From NCBI GenBank assembly GCA_002737445.1, contig NSIR01000005.1:35149-99148 (forward strand): a stretch of DNA of 64,000 nt, read 5' to 3'. Of the stretch, positions 26,622-35,683 are shown in pieces. The stretch is from Nitrosarchaeum sp. Lineage in GTDB: Archaea > Thermoproteota > Nitrososphaeria > Nitrososphaerales > Nitrosopumilaceae. The position numbers were made by a program, and so were the translations under genes. The number at the start of each line of letters is the position of its first letter. Position 1 is the stretch's first letter. Under the pieces are notes generated by a model. That model worked only from the letters and a program-made list of their open reading frames with translations. It made no database searches and was not told where the DNA came from.

Positions 26622-26930
26622 GTGCCTAATTGTCCAGAATGTACAGCAAGAGAAAGAACAAAAATTAAAACAAAATACGAGGCAGAAACTGCAGAAGAGA
26701 GTAGAGGCAGAGATGATCTATTCAAGTTATTTGATCAAGTGGAAATTCCTATGAAAATGGATTCTGCCACAAAACATTTCATTTGTAAAAGATGTGGTCT
26801 TTATGCTACAAGAGAACAAGTATCTGACATCAAATATAGATTAAATCAAAAAGAAAAAACACGTGAAGATAAGCAAGATGATTATTTAGAATGGTGGCAA
26901 AAAAGTAAAAAAGATAAAGAATTGGATTAA
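26622..26930 (+). CDS. Small zinc-binding protein, unknown function (102 aa)
   Basis: A 102-residue charged protein with two cysteine pairs: CPEC at residues 4-7 and CKRC near 51-54 (FICKRCGLYATREQV), which could form one zinc site across the molecule. The intervening and C-terminal parts are predicted helical, with the tail KTREDKQDDYLEWWQKSKK. The start is GTG at 26622. It lies 63 bases after the structured RNA and 12 bases before the next gene, with which it likely forms an operon. No family is recognised. Confidence 0.7.
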   Translation: MPNCPECTARERTKIKTKYEAETAEESRGRDDLFKLFDQVEIPMKMDSATKHFICKRCGLYATREQVSDIKYRLNQKEKTREDKQDDYLEWWQKSKKDKELD

Positions 26931-26942
26931 AAGTGTCATCGT

Positions 26943-27386
26943 ATGGTTAAAAAAATAGTCGGTGATAAACCGAATAAGAAAGGAAAGGAATCAGCTAAAG
27001 AAGAAGACATTCCAAATTGGGTATCTGATGAAATTCAAAATGCAAAATTTGAGAAACCTGAAGAATTAAAGAGGACTGGGTATATTCTCGAAATTTACGA
27101 TTCTGATAATAAAATTGATACTCAAATGTATGACTCAGTAGAAGATGGTAGACATATAGTTACGCTGGATTTACCAAAAAAAATTAAAAGCTCGGATTTA
27201 GAAAAAGGAGTGGTGTATGAATTTACTTTTGATCAACATAGAGCACCATTAACTAAAAAGGTGGTGGAATATCTTCAAAAAGAAAAAGAGATTGAAATGA
27301 ATACTATTTATAAATTTGAACTGAAAAAAATGGAGTTACTTGAAGTAGGAACAAATAATTCGGTTGATAATAATTTAGAAGAGTAA
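26943..27386 (+). CDS. Hypothetical protein, charged, 147 aa
   Basis: A 147-residue soluble protein with a Lys-rich N-terminal tail (about 1-25) and then an alpha/beta region (GYILEIYDSDNKIDTQMYDS, GVVYEFTFDQHRAPLTKKV) ending in an acidic tail. I recognise no family. It follows the small zinc protein by 12 bases on the same strand, and codon use looks like its neighbours, so it is likely a real gene of that operon. Confidence 0.65.
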   Translation: MVKKIVGDKPNKKGKESAKEEDIPNWVSDEIQNAKFEKPEELKRTGYILEIYDSDNKIDTQMYDSVEDGRHIVTLDLPKKIKSSDLEKGVVYEFTFDQHRAPLTKKVVEYLQKEKEIEMNTIYKFELKKMELLEVGTNNSVDNNLEE

Positions 27387-27405
27387 TATTAATTTTAAAA
27401 TAGAA

Positions 27406-28182
27406 TTACTTTTTAAAAACTCTAGCAATAATAGGATTAATTAAATAGGGGAATGTATTTTTTATCCAAACAGCTATACGTGCTATTGAAGGAATAATAA
27501 TTTCTAATCGTGAAGAATTTGCTGCACGTAAGATTCCTTTTGCAACTGCTTTATCATCAAGAGATATTGCAGAATTTTTTGGCATTTTTTTAAATGATGG
27601 GTGATCAAAAAAGTTAGTTCTAACCATAATTGGACTTACAACCGTTATTCCAACGCCTGTTCCTGTAAGTTCATGTTTTAGACCTTCTGAAAAACCCAAC
27701 ATTGCAAATTTTGATGCGCAATATGAAGCAATTCCAGGTAAACCAAAACTTGCTGCAACTGAAGCCACATTAACAATATGGCCGGATTTATTTTTAATCA
27801 TAATTGGAAGAAAATTTTTGATACAGTAAATCATACCAAAATAATTTGTTGCCATTTGTAATTCAATTTCCTCAGTTGTCAAATCAGAGACATTTCCATA
27901 AATTGCAAATCCAGCATTATTTATTAAAATATCAATAGAACCATATTTTTCTAAAACATATTCCGACATTTTTTTTACCTCTAATTTATTAGAAACATCA
28001 CATTCACAAATTAGAGTTGAAATATTGAATTTTTTTAATTCAATTTCTATTTCTTCTAATTTTTGTTTTCTACGTGCAATTAGAATCACCTTAGCACCTT
28101 TTTCAGCAAATTGAAACGCAGTTTCTTTTCCTATTCCAGATGAAGCACCTGTAATTAGTACAATTTTATCTTTAAAATCCAT
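27406..28182 (-). CDS. Short-chain dehydrogenase/reductase (SDR)
   Basis: A 258-residue classical SDR. TGASSGIG at residues 11-18 is the Rossmann glycine loop, INNAG near 88 is the structural motif, and YCASK near 155-159 supplies the catalytic Tyr and Lys, with a Ser upstream in NVASVAAS. An Arg-rich turn (IARRKQKLEE) after the second strand suggests NADP(H) preference. The C terminus is hydrophobic and basic (AVWIKNTFPYLINPIIARVFKK), so it may touch the membrane. The substrate is unknown. It follows the UPF0104 gene by 34 bases. Confidence 0.9.
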   Translation of the reverse strand: MDFKDKIVLITGASSGIGKETAFQFAEKGAKVILIARRKQKLEEIEIELKKFNISTLICECDVSNKLEVKKMSEYVLEKYGSIDILINNAGFAIYGNVSDLTTEEIELQMATNYFGMIYCIKNFLPIMIKNKSGHIVNVASVAASFGLPGIASYCASKFAMLGFSEGLKHELTGTGVGITVVSPIMVRTNFFDHPSFKKMPKNSAISLDDKAVAKGILRAANSSRLEIIIPSIARIAVWIKNTFPYLINPIIARVFKK

Positions 28183-28216
28183 AAATCAAAAAATTCCTTA
28201 AACGATAAAGCAGTTT

Positions 28217-29233
28217 CTATAATTTTTCATTTTTCGGTATTTTACTTAAGGCTAGTTTTACCAGTAAAAGCCAAGTTATCATAATAGGAACATAGTATGT
28301 AGCAATTCGCCAACCAATTACAGCATCCCATCCAACGGTATTTTGAGAAATTGTAAGATTAAATGGATCCAAATTATTCAGATATGAAATAATACCAAAC
28401 TCTGCTAATCCAGAACCACCTAGTGTAATTGGTAAATTTGCAATTGCATTTGCCCCCATTACAGCCATAATTGAATCAAAAAGATTAATCAGGTGTTCTG
28501 TTCCCATTGAAATTATCATAAAGGAAATTCCATAAAGCGACCAAGATATAATCGAGAAAATAAAAGAAACTGTAAAGATTTTTTTGGATTCTGCTGTCCT
28601 GATGTTATTTCTGCTCATTATACAAACTTCTTCCATCCAAGAATTTGTTTGCTCTATGTATTTTTCTCCTTTTTCTTTACCAAATCGTTTAATTAAATGA
28701 ACAATAATTGTTGGGACTTGAAAATTTCTCTTGGAAGATAAAAAGAATAAAATCATCCATAATGAAGTTACAATAATACTAATTGTTAAAATCATAATAC
28801 CTACAACATATGCTCCGTTTATCAATGCAAAAATTCCAGCCATAATTGATAATACCCCTCCAGCAAAAACTTCTGTGACTATATCCATTATTGCAATCCA
28901 TGTAGATTTTGAAGTCGCAACCCCTTTTTTACGTAAATAGTAAATTACCACAAATTCTGCACCTATAAACATTGGAGTGGTAAATTTGATAAATTCGCTT
29001 CCAATTCTAACACCTGCGAGCTTCCAAAAAGAATCAAATTTTCCGAGATATTTCTGTGTAATGTACGCAAATTTTATTCCTTGAAGAATTAATTTAATTG
29101 TCATTACAATTATTGCCATTAAAAATGGAATAATTCCAATAGCCAACACATCTTCAAATTTTATATTAAATTGAATTGCTATAATAAAAATAGGAAGCAA
29201 TGTTGCCGGAATAGCAATAATTCTCCAATTCAT
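28217..29233 (-). CDS. UPF0104 / LPG-synthase-TM-like membrane protein
   Basis: A 338-residue polytopic membrane protein with about eight hydrophobic helices, matching the UPF0104 (lysylphosphatidylglycerol synthase transmembrane region/flippase-like) family. Family-like features are the conserved region VRIGSEFIKFTTPMFIGAEF and LPITLGGSGLAEFG near the C-terminal third. Members are proposed to handle lipids or lipid-linked glycans, but the substrate here is unknown. The SDR gene lies 34 bases downstream on the same strand. Confidence 0.83.
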   Translation of the reverse strand: MNWRIIAIPATLLPIFIIAIQFNIKFEDVLAIGIIPFLMAIIVMTIKLILQGIKFAYITQKYLGKFDSFWKLAGVRIGSEFIKFTTPMFIGAEFVVIYYLRKKGVATSKSTWIAIMDIVTEVFAGGVLSIMAGIFALINGAYVVGIMILTISIIVTSLWMILFFLSSKRNFQVPTIIVHLIKRFGKEKGEKYIEQTNSWMEEVCIMSRNNIRTAESKKIFTVSFIFSIISWSLYGISFMIISMGTEHLINLFDSIMAVMGANAIANLPITLGGSGLAEFGIISYLNNLDPFNLTISQNTVGWDAVIGWRIATYYVPIMITWLLLVKLALSKIPKNEKL

Positions 29234-29295
29234 TGATAATTTTTTTATAGATTCAAATATGAAAGTTGACTAAATTTAAAAAAAAGAATTTAGTA

Positions 29296-29311
29296 TGCCT
29301 AAATTTAGGCA
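29296..29311. promoter_or_regulatory. 16-bp perfect palindrome in a divergent promoter region
   Basis: TGCCTAAATTTAGGCA is a perfect dyad located in the 153-base gap between the UPF0104 gene (minus) and the GPN GTPase gene (plus). It sits 60 bp upstream of the likely TATA box of the GTPase gene. It looks like a dimeric regulator site; no regulator can be assigned. Confidence 0.45.
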
Positions 29312-29349
29312 CAAATTTCAAGAAAATCTAGAAACTAATTTAGATAGTG

Positions 29350-29361
29350 TTTAAAATATAA
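29350..29361 (+). promoter_or_regulatory. TATA box of the GPN GTPase-thrB-queC run
   Basis: TTTAAAATATAA is centred about 31 bases before the TTG start at 29387, so transcription would begin at or just before the start codon, consistent with a leaderless transcript. Confidence 0.5.
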
Positions 29362-29386
29362 GCCTAGAAAGAAAATTTAGTCAGAA

Positions 29387-30145
29387 TTGAAAACAATTTT
29401 TATAACTGGAACCGCAGGAGCAGGAAAATCCCTCTTAACATCTAAACTACATGAATATTATACAAAAAATAGTGCATTTGCAGCTGTATTAAATTTAGAT
29501 CCAGGTGTTAGAGATTTACCATATATTTGTGATATTGATGTTAGAGATTATGTCGATATTGTAGATATTATGGAAAGATATGATTTAGGTCCCAATGGAG
29601 CCGTAGTAATGGCAAATGATTTGATCGCATCTAAAATTGAGGAGATTCGAGAACACGTGAATAAAGTAAATCCAGATTATCTAATTGTAGACACACCTGG
29701 TCAAATTGAATTATTTGCATATCGTTCTAGTGGTCGTTTTTTTGTAGAAAATATTTCATCTGAAGAAAAAGCAAGCATATTTCTTTTTGATGGTGCATTA
29801 ATTACAACCCCTGTAAATTTTGTTTCAATTGCACTTCTTGCAACATCAATAAAATTACATTTAAATTTATCAACAATAAATATAATCACAAAAACAGATC
29901 TAATAGGTTCTAAATTAAAAAATATTTTAGAATGGTCAGCCAATCTAAAATCATTAGAAGATGCAATTGCAAAAGAGGCAGATGGTGAAACGTATAGTTT
30001 AACTACAAATATTTTACGAGGATTAAATCTATCTGGCTTTGCTCAAGGATTAATTCCAGTTTCTAATGTTACTGGAGAAGGACTAGTAAATTTACAGGCA
30101 TCACTAAGCAGAATTCTTAATTTGGGTGAGGAGATTGAAGATTAG
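29387..30145 (+). CDS. GPN-loop GTPase
   Basis: A 252-residue GTPase of the GPN/XAB1 family. The P loop GTAGAGKS is at residues 8-15, the defining Gly-Pro-Asn insertion (DLGPNGA) at 68-70, DTPGQIELF is G3, and TKTDL is G4. In eukaryotes GPN proteins act in RNA polymerase II assembly; the archaeal role is unsettled. The start is TTG at 29387, supported by TATA spacing. Its stop directly abuts the TTG start of thrB, implying co-transcription. Confidence 0.93.
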   Translation: MKTIFITGTAGAGKSLLTSKLHEYYTKNSAFAAVLNLDPGVRDLPYICDIDVRDYVDIVDIMERYDLGPNGAVVMANDLIASKIEEIREHVNKVNPDYLIVDTPGQIELFAYRSSGRFFVENISSEEKASIFLFDGALITTPVNFVSIALLATSIKLHLNLSTINIITKTDLIGSKLKNILEWSANLKSLEDAIAKEADGETYSLTTNILRGLNLSGFAQGLIPVSNVTGEGLVNLQASLSRILNLGEEIED

Positions 30146-31069
30146 TTGTTATCAAAAATTACTGTAAAAGCGCCAGCTTCTACTGCAAACTTAGGACCAG
30201 GATTTGATGTATTTGGATTGGCAATTGATGCTTTTTTCGATGAAATTACATTAACAAAAAAGAAAAATGGAATAAGCATAATTACTAATGATGATGTTCC
30301 AACAAATCCAGATGATAATACAGCTGGTTTAGTTGTTAAAAATATGTTAAAAAAATTTAAAATAAAAGATGGGGTAGAAATTAAAATTAAAAAAGGTATT
30401 CCATCAGGTTTTGGAATGGGAAGTAGTGCAGCTTCAGCAGCAGCTACTGTGATTGCATTTGATAAAATGTTTGGATTGAGATTAGATAGAAATACACTTG
30501 TAGAATTGGCTGGATCTGGAGAAAAAGCAAGTGCAGGTACGATTCATTATGATAATGTGGCTGCATCAGTATTAGGAGGATTTGTAATAGTAAGAACAAA
30601 TCCTCTTAATGTAATAAAAATTCAACCCCCCCTCAATTTAAGAATGTGTATCGCAGTACCAGAAATTCAAGTTCCAAAAAAGAAAACTAAAGTATCAAGA
30701 GCTGTAATACCGAAAAAAATTCGCTTTATTGACAGTGTTACAAATTTATCTAATGCTGCTGGAATTGTTGCAGGATTTATGAAAAAAGATCTTAACTTGT
30801 TAGGAGATTCCATCAAAGATGTTATTGTAGAACCTGCACGACAACATATGATACCAGGATTTGCTAAGGTTAAAGAAAATGCTCTTAGAGCAGGTGCATT
30901 AGGTGTAACAATTAGTGGTGCAGGACCTTCCATAATTGCATTTTCAAATAGTTCAGCAGATTTAATGAAGATAAGTTCAGCAATGTCGAAAGGATTTGCA
31001 TCAGCTAATACTAAATGTAAAACTATAATTTGTAAACCAAGTAATGGTGCAACAGTAATAAGAAAATAA
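30146..31069 (+). CDS. thrB: Homoserine kinase (GHMP family)
   Basis: A 307-residue GHMP kinase phosphorylating homoserine on the way to threonine. The N terminus VKAPASTANLGPGFDVFGLA is characteristic of ThrB, the ATP loop is PSGFGMGSSAASAAA near 86-100, and the C-terminal motif GVTISGAGPSIIAF is present. The start is TTG immediately after the TAG of the GPN GTPase gene, with no spacer. Followed by queC after 16 bases. Confidence 0.95.
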   Translation: MLSKITVKAPASTANLGPGFDVFGLAIDAFFDEITLTKKKNGISIITNDDVPTNPDDNTAGLVVKNMLKKFKIKDGVEIKIKKGIPSGFGMGSSAASAAATVIAFDKMFGLRLDRNTLVELAGSGEKASAGTIHYDNVAASVLGGFVIVRTNPLNVIKIQPPLNLRMCIAVPEIQVPKKKTKVSRAVIPKKIRFIDSVTNLSNAAGIVAGFMKKDLNLLGDSIKDVIVEPARQHMIPGFAKVKENALRAGALGVTISGAGPSIIAFSNSSADLMKISSAMSKGFASANTKCKTIICKPSNGATVIRK

Positions 31070-31085
31070 ACTGGAAAAAGATTTT

Positions 31086-31766
31086 ATGAAAAAAGCTGTT
31101 ATTTTGTTTAGTGGTGGAGTAGATTCGATTTGTGCAGTAAGTTATTTAAAATCAAAATATGATATTTATGGAATTTCATTCTCATATGGCCAAAAAGCTA
31201 ATAGAGAACTTTTTGCAGCAAAAACTTTTGCAAAAAAACTAGGATTAAAAAAGCATAAAATTGTAGATATTAGTTTCATGAAAGAGTTGTATGGTGATTC
31301 CAATGTTTTAACTAGTGTAAAAAGAAAAATTCCAACTAAATTTGATTACTCCATAGTTGTTCCAATTAGAAATGCTGTATTTCTTTCAATTGCTTCAGCA
31401 TGGGCTTTTACTCTTCATGCATCATTAGTAGCATATGGTGCACATACTGGTGATAATCATTATCCTGATTGTAGACCAATATTTGCAAAAAAATTAGAAT
31501 CAGCCTTTAATGAAGGTGAAATTGATGGAATAGAATCAAGATTACGAAAAAATATTAGAATATGGTCACCTTATCGTGAGGGACTTTCAAAAAGTGATTT
31601 ACTTAAAGTTGGTTTCAAAACTTTGGGCGATTCTATCTTTAATACATGGAGTTGTTATTCAAGTAAAAAATACCATTGTGGCATATGTGAGTCTTGCAAT
31701 AATAGAAAAATAGCATTTAAAAAAGCTGGAATAGACGATAAAACAAAATATCTAAAATTATTCTAG
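31086..31766 (+). CDS. queC: 7-cyano-7-deazaguanine synthase QueC
   Basis: A 226-residue PP-loop ATPase converting 7-carboxy-7-deazaguanine to preQ0, the precursor of archaeosine in tRNA. The PP-loop FSGGVDS is at residues 8-14, and the zinc site is formed by C-x8-CGIC-x2-C near residues 199-213 (CYSSKKYHCGICESC). It is co-directional with thrB and lies close to convergent folE and queE, which supply earlier steps. Its last 4 bases overlap the convergent small membrane protein gene. Confidence 0.95.
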   Translation: MKKAVILFSGGVDSICAVSYLKSKYDIYGISFSYGQKANRELFAAKTFAKKLGLKKHKIVDISFMKELYGDSNVLTSVKRKIPTKFDYSIVVPIRNAVFLSIASAWAFTLHASLVAYGAHTGDNHYPDCRPIFAKKLESAFNEGEIDGIESRLRKNIRIWSPYREGLSKSDLLKVGFKTLGDSIFNTWSCYSSKKYHCGICESCNNRKIAFKKAGIDDKTKYLKLF

Positions 31767-32014
31767 TATTTGTTATCAAGAATTTTTTTTTTAAAAACAA
31801 AATTTCTAATTATAATATACCATACGAAGAATATACCACCAACAATTCCCATAAAGATATAATTTTGTATCTGTGGGGTTATTCCTTCTATAGAATCAGT
31901 AATTTCTCTTGAAACTAACATTGAAATTGCAATAACAATTCCAAATTCAATTGCATACCATATGAAATTAGGCCATGATTCTTTTGGAATGTGAATGTTA
32001 GGATTAACTACCAT
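31763..32014 (-). CDS. Small membrane protein with two helices (83 aa)
   Basis: An 83-residue protein with hydrophobic helices at about 17-36 and 51-72 and a basic C-terminal tail (FKKKILDNKY). No family is recognised. It lies between queC and folE, overlapping the end of queC by 4 bases tail to tail, and 40 bases downstream of folE on the same strand. Confidence 0.6.
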   Translation of the reverse strand: MVVNPNIHIPKESWPNFIWYAIEFGIVIAISMLVSREITDSIEGITPQIQNYIFMGIVGGIFFVWYIIIRNFVFKKKILDNKY

Positions 32015-32054
32015 AATTTAGTCTAAAAAATTGATTATTTAATTTAAGCCCAAT

Positions 32055-32612
32055 CTAAATTATTGTACTAGAAATACGTGGTCTAATCATAGTCATAATA
32101 TTCTCTTTTTCCTCCTTATTTTCATAAATTCCTCTATATGCAGATGAAGTAAGTGTTGCATCATTTCTAACGCCCCGCATTTTCATACATAAGTGTTCAG
32201 CATCAGCTAATACAACTACTCCTTTTACACCCTGAGCAAAAAGCTCATCAGCTATATTCTTAGTAAGGCGTTCTTGAATTTGTAATCTTTTAGAGTGTTT
32301 TTCTACTAGTCTTACTAATTTAGATATTCCAAAAACTCTACCATTTGGAGAATATGCTATATGTATTTTACCAAAAAATGGTAACATATGATGTTCACAC
32401 ATTGAATAAAATTGAATATTTCTTGCAACTACTACATCAGAATCTTCAGAAAATTGTACTGATAATTCAGAATCAGAATCATATCCGCAAAATATTTCTT
32501 CATACATATTTGCAATTCTTTGAGGAGTATCTTTAAGACCTTCACGGGTTGGATCTTCACCAATTTCTATAATTAATTCTCTAACTAGTTTTTTTACACG
32601 TTCTTTATCCAT
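32055..32612 (-). CDS. folE: GTP cyclohydrolase I FolE
   Basis: A 185-residue type IA GTP cyclohydrolase making dihydroneopterin triphosphate, the entry compound for 7-deazaguanine (archaeosine) and pterins. Signatures: DPTREGLKDTPQRIANMYEE, SMCEHHMLPFFGKIHIAY with zinc Cys and His, LVRLVEKHSKRLQIQERLT, and HLCMKMRGV with the third zinc Cys. Length is typical. Its position between queC and queE fits a tRNA-modification role; queD is not seen here. Confidence 0.95.
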   Translation of the reverse strand: MDKERVKKLVRELIIEIGEDPTREGLKDTPQRIANMYEEIFCGYDSDSELSVQFSEDSDVVVARNIQFYSMCEHHMLPFFGKIHIAYSPNGRVFGISKLVRLVEKHSKRLQIQERLTKNIADELFAQGVKGVVVLADAEHLCMKMRGVRNDATLTSSAYRGIYENKEEKENIMTMIRPRISSTII

Positions 32613-32673
32613 TTAAAAATTTCACTTTTTTCCAGTATTTTAATCTGATCTACTTTTTAGTCTAGTATTATGA

Positions 32674-33387
32674 TTATGGAGCCCCAATAAATTTATGAAG
32701 TTGAGGTACAACCTTAACATCAATAAAATACGGATAAACTATATCATAGAAATTTAATAGTAATTCTAATGATGGTTCTGCAATACCATATGTTGGTTGT
32801 ATAATAAATCCATCAATATCTTCCTTAAAAATAACAAGAAATATTTTATCAACTAAATTTTTAAATTCATCTAATTTAGTTTTAGAGCTAACAACTATTT
32901 TGATATAAGTAGTTTTTTTAGATGTAATAGATAATTGAAGACATTTCAATGCATTATCAATTAATCTATCAAAGTGGTTTAAATCTATAAATTCAGAATC
33001 TTTAGTTTTAAATTCTATTTTAATAATATCAAAAAATGGTAATACTATATTGAATCTATCAGAATCAAAACATGATGATTCTAAATAAGTTGGGATTTTT
33101 TTAGTTTGAATATATTTTGCAAGTTGAGCTACTGCATCAGGTTGAATTAACGGATCCCCACCTGTAAAATTTACTTTGTATGTTTGATTTTTTAAATTAA
33201 AATCTATCAATTTGCATGCTTCATCAATTGTGTATTCTTTTCCAGAATCAAGTGGAAGTGATTCTTTTGTATCACAGTAAAAACAGGTAAATGGACAACC
33301 AGCTAATCTAACAAAAAGTGTTTTTGTGCCATAAAGTATTCCTTCCCCTTCAACGGATGTAAATATCTCAAATAATCTTACTTTCAA
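32674..33387 (-). CDS. queE: 7-carboxy-7-deazaguanine synthase QueE (radical SAM)
   Basis: A 237-residue radical SAM enzyme contracting the pterin ring to 7-carboxy-7-deazaguanine. The cluster motif CPFTCFYC near residues 31-38 has the CxxxCxxC spacing, preceded by GEGILYGTKTLFVRLAG, and NFTGGDPLIQP is the GGxP-like SAM element. It is upstream of folE by 61 bases on the same strand. With queC nearby it covers most of the preQ0 route. Confidence 0.92.
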   Translation of the reverse strand: MKVRLFEIFTSVEGEGILYGTKTLFVRLAGCPFTCFYCDTKESLPLDSGKEYTIDEACKLIDFNLKNQTYKVNFTGGDPLIQPDAVAQLAKYIQTKKIPTYLESSCFDSDRFNIVLPFFDIIKIEFKTKDSEFIDLNHFDRLIDNALKCLQLSITSKKTTYIKIVVSSKTKLDEFKNLVDKIFLVIFKEDIDGFIIQPTYGIAEPSLELLLNFYDIVYPYFIDVKVVPQLHKFIGAP

Positions 33388-33431
33388 TCAATTAATGTAT
33401 TATTTTTCATTATTTATTTAGTGAGTTTCGA

Positions 33432-33632
33432 TCAGTGCATTATAGGTTCTTTAGTATAAAATAAACCTGAAATAAAGAATACTACTCCTAAAATTCCAAT
33501 CAAACTACCTACAAATTCTATAGTATTTTGCATTTCACTTTGTAACGGAGCACATAACCATGCTATCAAAGCACCAACTACAATCATTGGAATTCCCACA
33601 CCAACGCTAATTGCCTTAGAAGCCATGCTCAA
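33432..33632 (-). CDS. Small membrane protein with two helices (66 aa)
   Basis: A 66-residue protein that is almost entirely membrane: helices at about 10-29 and 39-58 with a short loop and a tail ending KEPIMH. It opens with three small residues and a lysine (MSMASK), so a Met at 3 is an alternative start. A similar two-helix protein of 68 residues occurs at 38431-38637. No family assigned. Confidence 0.6.
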   Translation of the reverse strand: MSMASKAISVGVGIPMIVVGALIAWLCAPLQSEMQNTIEFVGSLIGILGVVFFISGLFYTKEPIMH

Positions 33633-33669
33633 TTCTGTTTGAAAATCTATATGAAGTTTATCATATAAC

Positions 33670-33772
33670 CTAATCTTCAGTTTGCTTCAATGTGATTAAT
33701 AATTTTATTAAATTATGTGCAGCTTCAAATTCTCCTATTGCTAGATAATCTTTAATATTTTAAAGTGTTTTT
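33670..33772 (-). pseudogene. Possible decayed gene fragment
   Basis: On the minus strand, ending with TAG at 33670-33672, an open segment encodes IKDYLAIGEFEAAHNLIKLL and a few more residues, a helical protein-like sequence. It has no ATG, GTG or TTG start, and a stop lies just upstream in frame; the adjacent frame upstream (KKHFKILK) would join it by a one-base shift. This looks like the end of a broken gene, but the short length leaves chance as a real alternative. Confidence 0.25.
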
Positions 33773-33819
33773 TTGCTTCCTATTGTATAATTTAGCTTAA
33801 TTTATCAGAATTAAATAAT

Positions 33820-34656
33820 TTAACTAATTTTTTTAGACAGAATTACTTTAGATTCAATTTGAGCATTTTTTGTTAATTCAAATTGCTCTTTTAGAGATAT
33901 AATTTCTTTAATTTGTTTTACTATTTCATGTGCGTTTGTTGCGGTGGAAAGATTTTCTCGTGCAATTATTAGTTTTTTGATAATAACTTCAGATAGATTC
34001 TGATTTTTAGCATTTTCAATTAGTAGATCAAGTTCCCCTAAATATTTTTGAGCATACTCTTTAGCATGAATATATTGTTGTTTAGATGCATGCTCACGAA
34101 TTATACCATTTAACTCAAGAGTAAGTTGTTTTAGTTTCATTATTGTTTGTAATGCATCTACTGCTTGTTTTTCATAGATCTGTTTTTTTGCCACCAAAAA
34201 AAGATTATCTATTTCAGAAAAATTTATTGTTGTATTATATTTTTTATTGATTATTTTGAGATCATCGACATAATCATGCAATCTATCAAGATCCTTTAAC
34301 GGATCTTCGATTATAATGGTGGATATTTCTACTTTTGAAGTTTGGGTATTTGTTAATTGTTTGGATGTTTCTTTAAATATTTTCATTATAGATAGAAATT
34401 GTTTTTTTGCCAAATCAGTATCATTATTATTTAGAGATTCTTCTAAAGATATAATTTGTTGTGTTCCATCTTTGAAAAGCTGTTTTGTTTTAATTGAAGA
34501 ATCTTGATTTATTTGACTTTCAAGTTGCTTTTGTGCATGTATTACAATTTTTAAAAGAATTGATGGATTGGATTGAGCTTGAATAGAATTAGCATTACCA
34601 GCTAAAACAATAGTAGAAATTAAAATTAATACTAAAAATAAATATATTTTTTTCAT
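33820..34656 (-). CDS. Exported helical (coiled-coil) protein
   Basis: A 278-residue protein with a signal peptide (about 1-27, ending NSIQAQ) and otherwise almost wholly helical, heptad-like and polar (for example SLNNNDTDLAKKQFLSIMK). No membrane helix follows the signal, so it would be released or lipid-free on the cell surface. No family recognised. Its start overlaps the stop of the membrane winged-helix gene by 4 bases, so it belongs to the same operon as the two regulators upstream and may be the effector or sensor partner. Confidence 0.72.
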   Translation of the reverse strand: MKKIYLFLVLILISTIVLAGNANSIQAQSNPSILLKIVIHAQKQLESQINQDSSIKTKQLFKDGTQQIISLEESLNNNDTDLAKKQFLSIMKIFKETSKQLTNTQTSKVEISTIIIEDPLKDLDRLHDYVDDLKIINKKYNTTINFSEIDNLFLVAKKQIYEKQAVDALQTIMKLKQLTLELNGIIREHASKQQYIHAKEYAQKYLGELDLLIENAKNQNLSEVIIKKLIIARENLSTATNAHEIVKQIKEIISLKEQFELTKNAQIESKVILSKKIS

Positions 34657-35681
34657 TTTTCTTCAACCATATCTTTTTTTAGTTTCACTAAATTTTGTAA
34701 ATCTTTTTTAACAATCTCAATAAGTCCTAATCTTTCTAATCTTTTTACAGCTCTCCACATTGTAGTTCTTGGTAGAAGAAATTTCTTTCTTAATTCACTT
34801 TCAAACGCTTGACCTTTATTATTAGAAATGAATTTTATAATTTCTTTATCATCTTCACGCATTTCAGGTTTAAAATCATAAATAATTTCAGTATTTACTG
34901 ATTGCTTTTCAGTTATATTTTCGATATTAAATTGGGTTTGTGTATTAGATGTTAGTTTTTGTTGCTTTCTTTTTAATATTATTACTAGCACTACTATAGC
35001 AGTGGAACTTATTCCAAGTATTATAATTAAATTAACATAATTAAATAATGAATCATTAGATATTATAGGTTTTTGTGTAGAGTTAATTGTTGTAGTAAAG
35101 ATATAGTTTATTTCAGTTAATCCAGCATTAAGATCTAATTTTGTTTGTTCATCAACTTGTTCCATATTATTAGGTAATTGATTCATACCAACTATTACAG
35201 AATTTTTTGGTAAGAGTAATGTATAATTTATGGGAGAATTAAATGTAAATGTCCAAACTCGTCCTTCTTTAGAAATTAAATCTTGTATGTCATAATCAGT
35301 TGTAATCTCGGATGAACCGAGTGTGTAAATTATTGCTTTATTTTTAACTATTTTTTCTGATAACATAAATCCGGTATCTCCAATCGCAACAAAATTATTT
35401 ATTGAGCTCCCAAACAAATCAAGTTCAAAATCAGGTTGTAGTGAATTTACGTCTATTTTTGTTGAAACATGTGTAGAGCCATCAGAATATATGATAAGTT
35501 CTAGTGATCTGGAAGAGCTAAATGAGATCTGAAGAGGTATAATTACACTCATTATAATTAAACCTGTTACTATCAAATATCTCTTAACCATTGTTTTGAG
35601 AATATCATTTATCCTTACAAAAAGTATTCCATTTTCTTGATTATGCTCTTCACTAGTTATCAGCATCGTTTCTGGGCTCAT
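34653..35681 (-). CDS. Membrane-anchored winged-helix regulator with ectodomain
   Basis: A 342-residue protein with an unusual order: a cytosolic N-terminal tail, membrane helix at about 35-52, an extracytoplasmic beta-rich domain (55-205), second helix at 216-236, a linker, and a cytosolic winged helix at about 277-335 (AFESELRKKFLLPRTTMWRA, then VKRLERLGLIEIVKKD). It resembles archaeal membrane-bound HTH proteins thought to sense outside signals. It begins 2 bases after the stop of the soluble winged-helix gene; an alternative start is the Met at residue 31. The ligand is unknown. Confidence 0.8.
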   Translation of the reverse strand: MSPETMLITSEEHNQENGILFVRINDILKTMVKRYLIVTGLIIMSVIIPLQISFSSSRSLELIIYSDGSTHVSTKIDVNSLQPDFELDLFGSSINNFVAIGDTGFMLSEKIVKNKAIIYTLGSSEITTDYDIQDLISKEGRVWTFTFNSPINYTLLLPKNSVIVGMNQLPNNMEQVDEQTKLDLNAGLTEINYIFTTTINSTQKPIISNDSLFNYVNLIIILGISSTAIVVLVIILKRKQQKLTSNTQTQFNIENITEKQSVNTEIIYDFKPEMREDDKEIIKFISNNKGQAFESELRKKFLLPRTTMWRAVKRLERLGLIEIVKKDLQNLVKLKKDMVEEK

Positions 35682-35683
35682 TT

